Shown: positions 8,457-18,157, counted from the stretch's first letter. The stretch: DNA of 64,000 nt from Candidatus Omnitrophota bacterium (GCA_020632575.1 JACKFH010000013.1:52540-116539); one strand, 5' to 3'. The notes: a model not told the origin generated them from the letters alone. Translations and numbers: made by a program.

Positions 8457-10298
8457 TCAGCTCCCCACCCGTGTCATCTTGTCGATCCACCACTGTTCAG
8501 GTCGCCCAATCAGATAGCGAAAGACAAAAACCGCAAAGGAAAGTGGAACGAAAACCCAACGAACCTCGTTCGACAACCAGCGCAAATCGAGGTCGATCAG
8601 GAAAACCAAATCCCATACCGAAGCCACAATGAAAACCAACCCAAGAATCGCGAGTGAATATCCTGTCGCATCCGATAGGACGTCTTGTCGCCGGATGCCG
8701 TAAATGAGCAAGTAAGCGGCGGAAACCATGATGGTGGGAGGAATAAGGATATAGATCAGATCGGCGATGGGAAGGTGGTCGAGTTCGGGGCTTAATCCGA
8801 ATGCCTTCCAAGAAATGATTGTGAGAAAGGCAACCAGAAATCCGACTCCGGCAAACACAGAGGCCGCGCCCACAATGATGGGAGCAAGTCCTGTCCGGGA
8901 GACGATCCCACCATAGATCGCCAGGAGTGTGGCGAGTGGAATGAAGGCGGCCACCCTCCAAACCAGTCGCACAAAATCCCAGTGCTCCAAGCCGTTATAA
9001 AGCAAGATGGAGTGAATAAGCCATAGAACCAATGGAAACCCCCAAGCCGGCAGTAAGATCTTCAGGGTGAAGGCGAGATAGTATTTCAGCTTTTCGAGAA
9101 AGATCCTAACCGCGAAATGAGGAGAGGTGAAAAGCATGGCGGCGGTTTCCCGGTCTCGTTCTCTCGCGAACGATGTCGTCTGCATTCCGATGCCAAATCC
9201 GCCTATGACAGCCGTGTTGATCAGGAAGAGGAGGTAAATCCATTGTTTGCTCGACGCGATCGTGTAAATCACCAAGAAGACACCCCAGGAGACGAGAAAA
9301 AAAACCGTTAGGATCAAAAGAATCCGTCGAGTCCCGAGGGTGAATAAGGTTTTCCCCTGATGTTCGTAAAACGATCTTTCACCGCTCGTGAAAAAACGAA
9401 TGCTTTCGCCAAGCAACGGGGTAAGGAGGATTCGAATAGATGATAATTTAGTCAGCCTCTCTGCGACGATTGAATAGCCTCTCCTGTTCACGGATCGATT
9501 CCAGGTTTTTGCCAAAAACACAAACAGAACGAGTTGCACAGAGAGGTTCGCTAACCAATGAATCAAACCTGGAGGAGAGAAAGCCCGATTCGGCCAGAAC
9601 AGGAGCCCGGAATTGCCGAAGCCATTGGCGTACATGAATCCATTGCCCCAGGGGGAAAACCAAAAGATCGGCGCGGATAACGACACGACGGCGCCTTTGT
9701 TTCGCACTCCGATTGGATTGAACAGAGAATAGAAGTGGGCCATGACCGGCGCCCCAATGATTCCAACAAGGATGGCCAAAGTTATCCAGACGGCCGATGT
9801 GCTGGATTTCGCCCGAGCGGAGACAGCCGCCCCAATCATCACGCAGGTTGAAATCCAAACCAGAATGGAAAGGAATTGGTCCGCCATCTCTCCCGGCGAA
9901 ACACCTCCAAGTAAAAAAACCAAGGATATAATGGGGAGAGTCCCAAAGACAAACAGCCAAGAGGTCGCCATTGGGGCTAAGATTTTCTGAGAGATTAGGC
10001 TGGAGTCCGGAATCGGAGAGGAAGACAGAAAATCCAGCGTCCCCTTTTCCCTTTCGACAACCAACAGTGTGGAAGCGTAGAGCGCCGAGTACAGGCCAAC
10101 GCACGGATATCCAAGAACCAGAACATAAACAAATAAACCTCGGCCGAGTGAGCCTCGATTCGCCAAAGAGTTTTGGATCGTGCCGAAGAAATAGACGGCC
10201 GCCAGACCCAGAACCAAATAGAAAACGAGCGCGAAAATGAAAGTGATCTTTCTGCGGAGGACTCCCTGGAGTTCACGTTCAAAGATCGGAAAATCCAT
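8457..10298 (-). CDS. ABC-2 type permease, double-length; third gene (B) of the array
   Basis: A 613-residue integral membrane protein paralogous to its three neighbours. The start is the MDFPIFERELQ methionine at 10298, preceded by GGGAG; a longer frame upstream overlaps the previous gene and is not needed. Half 1 carries VEREKGTLDFLSSSP, then ISQKILAP and LGGVSPGE. Half 2 carries ARERDRETAAMLFTSP, EKLKYYLAFTLKILLPAWG and FIPLATLLAIYGGIVSR. The C-terminus WWIDKMTRVGS is nearly identical to that of gene C. The stop-to-start gap (5 bp) at both ends, with matching bases around the two junctions, suggests tandem duplication. ABC-2 permeases normally move lipids, polysaccharide, peptides or ions using a separate ATPase; none is adjacent. 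Confidence 0.82.
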   Translation of the reverse strand: MDFPIFERELQGVLRRKITFIFALVFYLVLGLAAVYFFGTIQNSLANRGSLGRGLFVYVLVLGYPCVGLYSALYASTLLVVEREKGTLDFLSSSPIPDSSLISQKILAPMATSWLFVFGTLPIISLVFLLGGVSPGEMADQFLSILVWISTCVMIGAAVSARAKSSTSAVWITLAILVGIIGAPVMAHFYSLFNPIGVRNKGAVVSLSAPIFWFSPWGNGFMYANGFGNSGLLFWPNRAFSPPGLIHWLANLSVQLVLFVFLAKTWNRSVNRRGYSIVAERLTKLSSIRILLTPLLGESIRFFTSGERSFYEHQGKTLFTLGTRRILLILTVFFLVSWGVFLVIYTIASSKQWIYLLFLINTAVIGGFGIGMQTTSFARERDRETAAMLFTSPHFAVRIFLEKLKYYLAFTLKILLPAWGFPLVLWLIHSILLYNGLEHWDFVRLVWRVAAFIPLATLLAIYGGIVSRTGLAPIIVGAASVFAGVGFLVAFLTIISWKAFGLSPELDHLPIADLIYILIPPTIMVSAAYLLIYGIRRQDVLSDATGYSLAILGLVFIVASVWDLVFLIDLDLRWLSNEVRWVFVPLSFAVFVFRYLIGRPEQWWIDKMTRVGS

Positions 10299-10303
10299 TG
10301 CGG

Positions 10304-12160
10304 TCAACTCCCAGCCCGAGTCATCTTGTCGATCCACCAGAAATCGGACTTGGACATCAAGTGACGTAGAAAGAGGCCCGCGAGGATGAGCGGGATCGCC
10401 ATCCAACGAAAAGCCCCGGCGATCGGATAGACGGAGGAAAAGATCTCCACGACCACCAAGACGGTGATCAGGATAAAAATCGAAAAGGCCACTCCCAATA
10501 CAAAATTGCCTCCCATGGCTCGCCCAACCCTCCTCGCAGACATTCGAAATCCTGGAAGGAGCAGGAACGAAAGAAGAACGACCACTAGGATTGGAAGGAA
10601 GAAATAGAATCCGGCTAAGACTAAATCATCCATCGGGCCTCCCGAGCTTCGTCGTATCGAACGCGCGGCAACTGCCAGTATTCCGAGGATCATGGGCGTC
10701 CCGATCCCCAACAAGATTCCACCCAGCACCACGGCCGCGAGCCCCTGCCTTGAGACGAGGCCGCCATAAACCGCTAAAAGCGTGGCCAATGGAATAAACG
10801 CCGCCACTCGAAATACGAGTATGAAGAGGTCCCAGGTGTGTTGGGAATCGTAGAGGCCTTCCGTGTACAAGACCCATAGCAGCAATGGGAAACCCCAGGC
10901 CGGAACGAGCATCTTTCCAGTGAAGGACAGGTAGTATTTCCACTTCTCCATGAAAATCTGTTTTGCCGTGTGTGGCGTAATAAGAAGCAGGGTCGAGGTG
11001 TCTCGGTCCCGCTCGCGGGCAAAGGAGGTCATCGCCATTCCCAGACAAAAGACCGCGACCACCAGAGTGTCCAGGAAGAAAAGTCCGTAAATGGGGCCCC
11101 CGTCTCTCATGGCGACAAACGCGAGCAGGAAGGCAGTGGCGGCGATCAGGAACCCCTCTGTCAGCAAATCGAGGATGCGACGTGAAGTTCTTGTGAACAG
11201 TGTCCGCCCTTGGTGATCGAATAGGGCCGCCCGTCCGGTCTTAAAGGGTCCTCGCTCCCGACGGATTAGGGGTGTCAGGAGAATTCGGATTAAGGGATAA
11301 CGCTTCAATCGGGTGACTAAAGGGACTTTCACCTTTCGTTCCATGGATCGATTCCAGACATGCGAAAGGCGCATCAGGATGAAAAGTTGAAGGAGGCCAT
11401 TGAGAGTCCAATTCACCGCGCCTGGGGGAGAAAAGTAGTGGTTGGGAAGAAACAGCGGCCCGGGGTGGGTGAAATCGAATGTGACCAAGAAACCGTTCCC
11501 AAGCGGAGAGATCCAAAAAAGCGCAGCCAAGATCCAAATGATGACCCCCACATTCCGCGGTCCGAACAGGGGAACCATTGAATAGAAAAAGGTCAAAGCC
11601 GGGATGACGATCAACAGGGTAAGCGCTCCAAGAGTGAGTCCGATCGCTTTGGCGGAGGATTTGGCCTTTGCGGAGACCCAGGCGCCGATCATCACACAAG
11701 TCGCGATCCAGACAGCGAGGGAAATAAACTGATGAAGAAACTCGGTTGGAGAGACGCCGCCCAGCATGAAACAAAGCGAGAGGATCGGAATCAGTCCAAA
11801 TACGAGCAGGCAGGCTGTCAGGATCGGTGCGAGAACTTTCTGGAGAATGACACTGGATCCATGGACAGGCGAGGTCAGCAAAATGTCCAGAGTTTTCTTC
11901 TCACGTTCGGCGACTAACAACGAGCTGGAAAACAGAGCCGCGTAAACGCCCACACAGGGATATCCGAGGACAATGACATAGATAAACAACCCACGTCCCA
12001 ACGCGCCCCGATTCGTATGGGAATGCTGAAGAGCGGCGAAGAAATAAACCGCGGCCAATCCCAGGATCGCGTAGAAGACAAAGGCGAAGAAGAAGGTCAT
12101 CTTCCGACGGAGGACGCCCTGTATCTCTCTTTGAAGGATCGGGAACTGGAAATTGGTCAT
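10304..12160 (-). CDS. ABC-2 type permease, double-length; second gene (C) of the array
   Basis: A 618-residue membrane protein, closest to gene B. The N-terminus is MTNFQFPILQREIQGVLRR. Half 1 carries AEREKKTLDILLTSPVHG, then LQKVLAPILT and MLGGVSPTE. Half 2 carries ARERDRDTSTLLLITP, EKWKYYLSFTGKMLVPAWG and FIPLATLLAVYGGLVSR. It ends WWIDKMTRAGS. The two ERE/ERD-x-x-T segments sit at equivalent places in each half and match the cytoplasmic coupling helix of ABC-2 permeases. Start ATG 12160 has only a weak SD and lies 15 bp after the gene D stop, so translation is probably coupled. This is the copy with the best-preserved motifs in both halves. No ATP-binding domain is fused to it. Confidence 0.82.
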   Translation of the reverse strand: MTNFQFPILQREIQGVLRRKMTFFFAFVFYAILGLAAVYFFAALQHSHTNRGALGRGLFIYVIVLGYPCVGVYAALFSSSLLVAEREKKTLDILLTSPVHGSSVILQKVLAPILTACLLVFGLIPILSLCFMLGGVSPTEFLHQFISLAVWIATCVMIGAWVSAKAKSSAKAIGLTLGALTLLIVIPALTFFYSMVPLFGPRNVGVIIWILAALFWISPLGNGFLVTFDFTHPGPLFLPNHYFSPPGAVNWTLNGLLQLFILMRLSHVWNRSMERKVKVPLVTRLKRYPLIRILLTPLIRRERGPFKTGRAALFDHQGRTLFTRTSRRILDLLTEGFLIAATAFLLAFVAMRDGGPIYGLFFLDTLVVAVFCLGMAMTSFARERDRDTSTLLLITPHTAKQIFMEKWKYYLSFTGKMLVPAWGFPLLLWVLYTEGLYDSQHTWDLFILVFRVAAFIPLATLLAVYGGLVSRQGLAAVVLGGILLGIGTPMILGILAVAARSIRRSSGGPMDDLVLAGFYFFLPILVVVLLSFLLLPGFRMSARRVGRAMGGNFVLGVAFSIFILITVLVVVEIFSSVYPIAGAFRWMAIPLILAGLFLRHLMSKSDFWWIDKMTRAGS

Positions 12161-12175
12161 GGCGAAGTTAATCCA

Positions 12176-14137
12176 TCAAAGCGATTGCTCCTTCCCGACA
12201 AGGGTTTTCAACCACCATTTCTTTTTCCGTGTGGCGATAAAGACCCACAGCATGAATCCGAGCGCGAGCGGGATCGCCCACCATCTACCCACGATTCTCG
12301 CGTCGGCGATCCGGACAGATTCGTTCCCCCAGTAGTAGAACTGCGAATTCTGGTTGAGACTCGCGGCCCACATTTCCACGAGCAAAACCAGGATGAACAG
12401 CCCGATCCATGTGAGCCGAATGGGGGTCCCCCTCTCCCCGCCGCTTGGAAAAAAATTCTTCCCGAAGAAAGCGTAGAGGCCGCATAAACTAAGAAGAGCC
12501 CATGGGAGGAAGATATAAACCAGCCATTCGATAAACTCCGCCAACCATTCCAGATAACTGTAGGAATCGAGCAGTTCCACGAACAAGACCGCGAGCAGAC
12601 CGAGTCCCCAATACAAAACGATTGGGATCAAAAATCGCCAGACCATCGAGCCCCCCTTCTTCGATCTCGATCCGTAGTAAATGGAGAGGCCGGTCAATAG
12701 CGGAACCCACGAGGCGATAAAACAAAATGAGACCCAGGTGAAAACCTGCTCGGGCGCGCGTCCCGGCCAGGTAAAGTTGGTCCAACACAGGGTCGCGGCG
12801 ATTCCCAGGAACATCCCCTTGAGGGCGAGTGAGATGAAATAGAACCATTTGCCAAAGAAGAGGCTTCTCGCCTCGATGGGCGAAGCCAACAGAAAGGTGG
12901 CGCAATCCCGGTCCCTTTCTCGACGGAGCGAGTTGGCGGCGAAACCGATCGATGCAATCAACGAGATCGCGGCGGTGATGGGGAAGATGATGATGCCATA
13001 TTCGGTGATGCTTCGATCCTCCATGATCACCAGGAACAGCAGGAATCCCAGAAGGAGAAGGATGTATAAAGTCAGCAAAATGAGTTTGGAGACCCTTCCC
13101 TTCTTGAACAGTTCCCGATCCTCGAGGTCATAAAAGACCCTCCAACTCCCCAGGAAGAAACCTCTTTTCGCGCGACCCGATTTGATCCAACGAAAGAACG
13201 CGCGGACTCCACCCCCCTTGTCGAATCCAACCGCGGACTCAGCCTCCTCGGTGGTCAACCGCCACCCCTTCACCGCCCCCAAAAAGAGAAAAACTTGGAA
13301 TACGGTGTGAAGTATCCAGGATAGGGCGGCGGGGCAAGCGGGAAAGATCTTCGGCAGTTGCCACCCGAAAAAGAATTGGTCATGAAAGAACCACGCCGGT
13401 AAGGTGTCGCCCAGATACCACGATGCGCTCATCCAGACCGGGGAGATCGGTTCGAGGGGAGCGGCCAGGTTGGCGAGCTGATGAAATCCCTCCGAGAAAA
13501 TGAGTTCGATATCGCTCGGCGTTTGGATTAATCCGAAGGCCCCGGAAAGGCTTTCAAAAAAAATCGAGGCGAGCGGAAGGACAAAGGCTAGAAGTAGAAT
13601 CGATCCGATGGTCCTCCCTCGCGCCTTGTTCGTGTTTTTCGCGTAAGCGGAAAACCGCAGCCCGACAAGGATTGAGGTGTTGGTCCACACCGCCAGATTC
13701 ATGAGGTGGTAGGCGAACTCTTGCGGGGACACGCCGCCCAACAGAAAAACCAGCGAGAGCACTGGGAGGATTCCAAGGAAAAAGAGCCACTCCACCAGGA
13801 TGGGGGTGACCATTTTTTGAAAGACCAAGTTCCAGGACCGGAGCGGCGCGATTCGGATCAACGATGAACTCTTCTTCTCGCGCTCCAAGACCAGGATGCG
13901 AGAAGCCATCAGTCCCGCTTGAAAACAGAAACCGAAGAAACCAAAGCCCAGAGTAAAGAAGAAGATCAGGCGCGCCGACCAGTCACGCATGAAGATGAAC
14001 ATCTGGTTCTCGGCCATGACGGCCCAGACCAGACTGATGACCACCGCTAAGAAACTGTACAGGAAGAAAGCGGTGAAGAACGCTTCCCTTCTTCGCAGGG
14101 TGACTCGGATTTCTTTCGAAAGGACCGGGAATTCCAT
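12176..14137 (-). CDS. ABC-2 type permease, double-length; first gene (D) of the array
   Basis: A 653-residue membrane protein heading the array. I chose ATG 14137 because MEFPVLSKEIRVTLRRRE aligns with the paralogues; a GTG two codons upstream (14143) is also possible. Neither has a clear SD. Half 1 carries LEREKKSSSLIRIAP, FQKMVTPILVEWLFF and LGGVSPQE. Half 2 carries RRERDRDCATFLLASP and GKWFYFISLALKGM. Roughly twelve hydrophobic segments are visible. The C-terminus is lysine-rich (ATRKKKWWLKTLVGKEQ), unlike the WWIDKMTR ending of B and C. The 287-bp divergent spacer to the cytochrome gene should hold the array promoter. An ATPase partner must be encoded elsewhere or be absent. Confidence 0.8.
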   Translation of the reverse strand: MEFPVLSKEIRVTLRRREAFFTAFFLYSFLAVVISLVWAVMAENQMFIFMRDWSARLIFFFTLGFGFFGFCFQAGLMASRILVLEREKKSSSLIRIAPLRSWNLVFQKMVTPILVEWLFFLGILPVLSLVFLLGGVSPQEFAYHLMNLAVWTNTSILVGLRFSAYAKNTNKARGRTIGSILLLAFVLPLASIFFESLSGAFGLIQTPSDIELIFSEGFHQLANLAAPLEPISPVWMSASWYLGDTLPAWFFHDQFFFGWQLPKIFPACPAALSWILHTVFQVFLFLGAVKGWRLTTEEAESAVGFDKGGGVRAFFRWIKSGRAKRGFFLGSWRVFYDLEDRELFKKGRVSKLILLTLYILLLLGFLLFLVIMEDRSITEYGIIIFPITAAISLIASIGFAANSLRRERDRDCATFLLASPIEARSLFFGKWFYFISLALKGMFLGIAATLCWTNFTWPGRAPEQVFTWVSFCFIASWVPLLTGLSIYYGSRSKKGGSMVWRFLIPIVLYWGLGLLAVLFVELLDSYSYLEWLAEFIEWLVYIFLPWALLSLCGLYAFFGKNFFPSGGERGTPIRLTWIGLFILVLLVEMWAASLNQNSQFYYWGNESVRIADARIVGRWWAIPLALGFMLWVFIATRKKKWWLKTLVGKEQSL

Positions 14138-14235
14138 AGGCACATATCGTAATCCAAGTAATATTTTGGAGAAGGGGTGAAACCTCGAATGGGGATTGGA
14201 AAAAAAAGGATCTTCTCCGAATTGTGACAGAGGGA

Positions 14236-14276
14236 TATAATCGGGTTATGCTTTGCTTAGCTGGGTTATCCTTTGC
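14236..14276. promoter_or_regulatory. Divergent intergenic region: TATAAT and twin 14-bp direct repeats
   Basis: The spacer 14138-14424 separates gene D (minus) from the cytochrome gene (plus). It has a consensus TATAAT at 14236-14241 but no good -35 at 17 bp. Just after it are two direct repeats, GGGTTATGCTTTGC (14243-14256) and GGGTTATCCTTTGC (14263-14276). They differ by one base and are spaced exactly 20 bp apart, about two helical turns. That geometry fits a dimeric regulator bound on one DNA face. The target gene could be either neighbour. Binding is inference. Confidence 0.35.
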
Positions 14277-14424
14277 CTGATTTTGAGAAACAGAAAGAAT
14301 GGCTCCCCATCTCGCTGAATTTCACTTCATGAGGACCCCACTTGAAAAGAGTTCGGAAAAGTTGGAAAATCATATAATTCATCAAAGCCGTCAATGATTG
14401 ATAAATGGTTAAGGATCGTATTGC

Positions 14425-16203
14425 ATGCTAGGTTTTAGAGTGGGCTCCTTGATCGCGATTCTCCTTCTGGGACTGTCACCGGCGAAAAGTCATTCCGCCG
14501 AGGACCCTCATAAGGGAATCATTGATGTGGACTTCGCCGACCCTGAGACCTGCCAGAATTGTCATCCCCGACAGTACGAGGAATGGTCGAGTTCGAGCCA
14601 CGCCTACGGGGCAATTTCGCCCACTTTCAACACCTTCGAAATGGCGGTTCGAAAAGCGACCAAGGGCCGTTTCGCCAATAATGGCATTCAGGCCAATTTT
14701 TGCAGCAAGTGTCACTCCCCGACCGCGGAACTCCTCGAGGAGTTTCCAGATTATGTGGATGACGAGTCGGTGCGCCCGGTCAGGGAGTCCCTTTCGGAGG
14801 TTAGCAAGCGGGGAATCTCGTGCGATTCGTGCCACCGAGTTTCGAGCATCGACGACACGGAGGTTCTCGAGGAAGGAAAACTCGGGGATGGAGTGGCCAA
14901 CACCTCGATCGTCCTCGACACGCGGACAGGGATGAGACGCGGGCCCTTGGAGGATCCGGTCACCAACTCGTTCCATGCGGTCAGCACCCGGTCCTATGAA
15001 TACATGAACGGAGACATGCTCTGCGGGGCCTGTCACGATGTTCGAATCGGGTATCATGAGGATGTGGGAACCGGACAACCGTTCCGCCGTCTGGAAAATT
15101 TGTACACGGAATTCCAAGAGAGTCCCTATGTGAACCTGGACCATCCACTCCGGGATCAAGTCGAGGCTTATCACCCCCTCACCGGAGGCAAAGTGGTCAC
15201 CTGTCAGGATTGCCACATGTCGCTCTATCCGGTCGGGGAGGTGGCGGAGTACCCGACCGACCTCGTCGCGACTCAGGGTTCCGGGGATGAGCCGCTTGTG
15301 GAAAGGCGAGTCTCGACCCACTACTTCACCGGTGTGGATATGGCGCTGATCGATTTCCCGAACCAGGACGATCCGACTCTCGACAAGAATGGGTTGCCGA
15401 AAGGGCTGGATCAGCGGAGAAAACTGTTGATTGAGCGGGCGGTGGAGATGTCGCTCGAGGGGACGCCGGATGAAATCAATCCAGGTGAGAACTTCCCCCT
15501 CTCGGTCACACTCACCAATGTGGGAGCCGGACACAATGTCGTCGCGGGGTTCTCGCAGGAGCGTCAGATTTGGATTGAGGCCACGGTCACCGATGGTTCC
15601 GGCAAGGAGGTTTTCGCCACGGGCTACCTGAGGCGCTTCGATCCGGCGACTGGTGAGTTTTTAGTCGACCCGGATGGCGATGGGGATCATGACGAGGAAT
15701 GGGCCAACGTCGGTTTTGCGTTCGCCAGCGACGATTCAAATGGCACCCCGGTCAACCCCTACATCGAGGTGGAGGGGCCCGATAAACATCTCGTGACTTT
15801 CACGAACCATTTTGAGTATGTGGATGAGCAGGGGAACCACCACGAGACTCATCTCCCGATCGGAAAGACCAATCACTTCAATAATGGCCGCAGCCTGAAA
15901 CCTTTCGAGCCCGTTACTCATGTCTACGATATTCCAATTCCGGCGACCGCGACCGGACCATTGTCGGTCTCGGTCCGCCTCCGGTTTCGGCACTTCCTCC
16001 CGAGTTTTCTCCGCTACCTCAAGGACCGAGACAACAGTTTAATCACCGAGGAGATTATCGACCGAGTTCAAATCATCGACATGTGCGCCCAATCGAAACA
16101 GGTGGAGATGGACCCGGATGTGGATCTCAACGGGGATGGGGAGATCGATCAACTCGACCTGTTGGAGTTCATGCGGCAGTGGCACTTACAACACATGGAG
16201 TAA
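14425..16203 (+). CDS. Secreted pentahaem c-type cytochrome with C-terminal dockerin-like module
   Basis: A 592-residue protein with a Sec signal peptide (hydrophobic stretch 5-18, likely cleavage near residue 25). Five CXXCH haem sites lie at 43-47, 93-97, 133-137, 200-204 and 260-264. The spacing and the DPETCQNCH...EEW opening resemble cytochrome c554-type multihaem proteins. The C-terminal half has no further haem motif and looks like a beta-sandwich. The last 30 residues hold a DLNGDGEIDQLDLLEF loop typical of a single EF-hand or dockerin repeat, which suggests calcium-dependent attachment or folding. ATG 14425 has AAGGA 9 bp upstream. It probably acts in periplasmic or extracellular electron transfer. 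No quinol oxidoreductase partner is adjacent. It is convergent with the peptidase gene. Confidence 0.85.
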   Translation: MLGFRVGSLIAILLLGLSPAKSHSAEDPHKGIIDVDFADPETCQNCHPRQYEEWSSSSHAYGAISPTFNTFEMAVRKATKGRFANNGIQANFCSKCHSPTAELLEEFPDYVDDESVRPVRESLSEVSKRGISCDSCHRVSSIDDTEVLEEGKLGDGVANTSIVLDTRTGMRRGPLEDPVTNSFHAVSTRSYEYMNGDMLCGACHDVRIGYHEDVGTGQPFRRLENLYTEFQESPYVNLDHPLRDQVEAYHPLTGGKVVTCQDCHMSLYPVGEVAEYPTDLVATQGSGDEPLVERRVSTHYFTGVDMALIDFPNQDDPTLDKNGLPKGLDQRRKLLIERAVEMSLEGTPDEINPGENFPLSVTLTNVGAGHNVVAGFSQERQIWIEATVTDGSGKEVFATGYLRRFDPATGEFLVDPDGDGDHDEEWANVGFAFASDDSNGTPVNPYIEVEGPDKHLVTFTNHFEYVDEQGNHHETHLPIGKTNHFNNGRSLKPFEPVTHVYDIPIPATATGPLSVSVRLRFRHFLPSFLRYLKDRDNSLITEEIIDRVQIIDMCAQSKQVEMDPDVDLNGDGEIDQLDLLEFMRQWHLQHME

Positions 16204-16222
16204 GTGGGCGGCAGTCCCGGGT

Positions 16223-18121
16223 CTACTTGTCATCCTTCTCTTTCCCTTCGACTTGGCTCTCAAGGATTTGTTTCAGGATATCCCGGCGCGAATCGTCTCG
16301 TTTCAGGTGGAGATACTTCGGTCCTTGTGAATAGTCCAGATCGAACTCTTTGATCTTGTCGCCATCCAAAACGAGGAGTTGGACCTCGCCCTTGGCGATA
16401 CTGTCGGAGAGAGCGTCATCGACTCGCTCCCGGCTGAATTTCCGATCATTGATCGCCAGAACTTTCATGCCATCGGATAAACCCGAATCGTCGGCGACCG
16501 AACCCGGGACGACCCCGGTAATGGCGCCATCCTCGGAGAAATAGACGCCGAGGGAATCGGGCGCCGCGATGTACTTTCCGTCCTTCTGGTTCTCTTTCAG
16601 ATACTCGGTCGGTTCACTCTCATAGGCGAGTTTGTATCCCAGACGATTCACGAAATCGAGCGGCATCGACTCGTGGGGTTCGTTCACCCAGCCCAGGATG
16701 AAAGCCCGCCAATCGTATTCCGCGAGGTCGTTCAGGTTCTCGAAAACCTCGTCAACCTCGAAGGGGAGGATTCTCTGCCCCTCCTCCTTGCGACCAAAAA
16801 AGGCTTGGCAAAAATCGTCAATCGATTTCCGCCCGTCCGTCTCCTGACGCAGGATGGCATCGACCTCCATCCACAGCAGGAGTCCCTCATCGTAGTAATC
16901 CTGGTTTCTCCGAAGTCGCGACCAATGGGGGCTGTGCGCCCGTAGGAGATAAGAGGAGATGGCGGTGTCGGCCAAGGACCGCCATGAACGCCCCTTCTTC
17001 GACATGAGTTCGCTCACCTTCCGGGCGAATCGATCGAGATACTCCCCTTGATCGAGGAGGCCGCAACGAACCGTGAGAACTTCTCCAAGGTATTGGGTCA
17101 GTCCCTCATAGACCCAAAGGAGTTCGGTGTCTTTGGCGGTCTGGTAATCCTGTGTAAACATCCCGGCCGGCCTTCGGTATTTTCCACACCAGGAATGGAC
17201 ATACTCATGGGGAAGCAGATAGGCAACCCATCCCTTCCTCTCCTTCTCCTCCACCAATGCTCGTTCGGAGACCCCATTCAGACTGGATTCGAGATGTTCC
17301 AACCCCATGTTCGGGAGTTGATTGCTAAGAACGAGCAGGAAGTGGTATTCCTCAGCCGGGGAGGAACCGAACATCGCCTTGGCTTCCCTGACCAGATTGC
17401 GGTATTTCTCGATCACCTCATCCTTGATTTCGATAGCCGACCGCGATTCCGAAACGAGGTGGAGATAATGGGGAGGAAAATCCTCAATGGAGAGATCGAT
17501 GGTGCGGAAATATTCGCCCATGATCAGGGGATTATCAATGACAGTCAGAAGATCCCGCCTTTGGAACTCCACATGACCGTTGGATTCTTGCTTGGGTTTC
17601 AGACGAGTCCCAAAGCGCCAACCCTTGGGATAATTCAAACTCAGATCGACTTCGATTTCATTGTCCTGGTAGCCCTCGGGATAAAGAAGACAGGTGTTCC
17701 AATTGACAATACCCACGAGGGAGTTGCCGTAGCTGTCGACTCCCACTGAATTCGCGGTTGGCTGGTCGCAAATGTAATCGAGTTCAACCACAACCTCAGT
17801 CGCCCCCTCGGGGGCGCCACAAATGAAGCGATACATCCTCTCATTGTCCCGATGCCAATCGAGGCGATGGCCATCAGGAGTTTCGAAGTACAAACCCCCG
17901 ATGTTTTGGACAGGTCCGCCGGGCGCGTGATGCCCCGGAATCCATTTCGGATACCAGAGGACGATCTCCGTACTAGATACTGGGAACTCCATTCGGCAAT
18001 GGATAAGGCTGCGGGAGATCTCGGTGGCGTCGACCTCGACTTTGAAGCGGTAGGGATCCTTAGCCGTGGCATTGAGGGAAAACAGGAGTGCCGGGAAAAG
18101 AACGCACAGAAATCGTTTCAT
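16223..18121 (-). CDS. M61 family zinc aminopeptidase with PDZ domain, secreted
   Basis: A 632-residue protein with an N-terminal signal peptide (MKRFLCVLFPALLFSLNATA). It follows the M61 (glycyl aminopeptidase) layout: an N-terminal beta domain (to about residue 170), then a catalytic domain with HEYVH (H305, E306, H309 bind and activate zinc) and the downstream WVYEGLTQY motif supplying the third zinc ligand. A PDZ domain near residues 525-600 follows (GVYFSEDGAITGVVPGS, then GLSDGMKVLAIN). ATG 18121 is preceded by AAGGAG. It is likely periplasmic, trimming peptides. It is convergent with the cytochrome gene (19 bp between stops) and downstream of ribD on the same strand, separated by 88 bp containing a hairpin. 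Confidence 0.92.
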   Translation of the reverse strand: MKRFLCVLFPALLFSLNATAKDPYRFKVEVDATEISRSLIHCRMEFPVSSTEIVLWYPKWIPGHHAPGGPVQNIGGLYFETPDGHRLDWHRDNERMYRFICGAPEGATEVVVELDYICDQPTANSVGVDSYGNSLVGIVNWNTCLLYPEGYQDNEIEVDLSLNYPKGWRFGTRLKPKQESNGHVEFQRRDLLTVIDNPLIMGEYFRTIDLSIEDFPPHYLHLVSESRSAIEIKDEVIEKYRNLVREAKAMFGSSPAEEYHFLLVLSNQLPNMGLEHLESSLNGVSERALVEEKERKGWVAYLLPHEYVHSWCGKYRRPAGMFTQDYQTAKDTELLWVYEGLTQYLGEVLTVRCGLLDQGEYLDRFARKVSELMSKKGRSWRSLADTAISSYLLRAHSPHWSRLRRNQDYYDEGLLLWMEVDAILRQETDGRKSIDDFCQAFFGRKEEGQRILPFEVDEVFENLNDLAEYDWRAFILGWVNEPHESMPLDFVNRLGYKLAYESEPTEYLKENQKDGKYIAAPDSLGVYFSEDGAITGVVPGSVADDSGLSDGMKVLAINDRKFSRERVDDALSDSIAKGEVQLLVLDGDKIKEFDLDYSQGPKYLHLKRDDSRRDILKQILESQVEGKEKDDK

Positions 18122-18157
18122 TCGCTTAATCTCCTTCGGTGAGGTTTTACTACATGG

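Noticed and set aside
14213..14241. Full sigma-70 promoter in the ABC/cytochrome spacer
   Set aside because: TATAAT is perfect, but TTCTCC at the -35 distance is a poor match, so I list only a candidate region.
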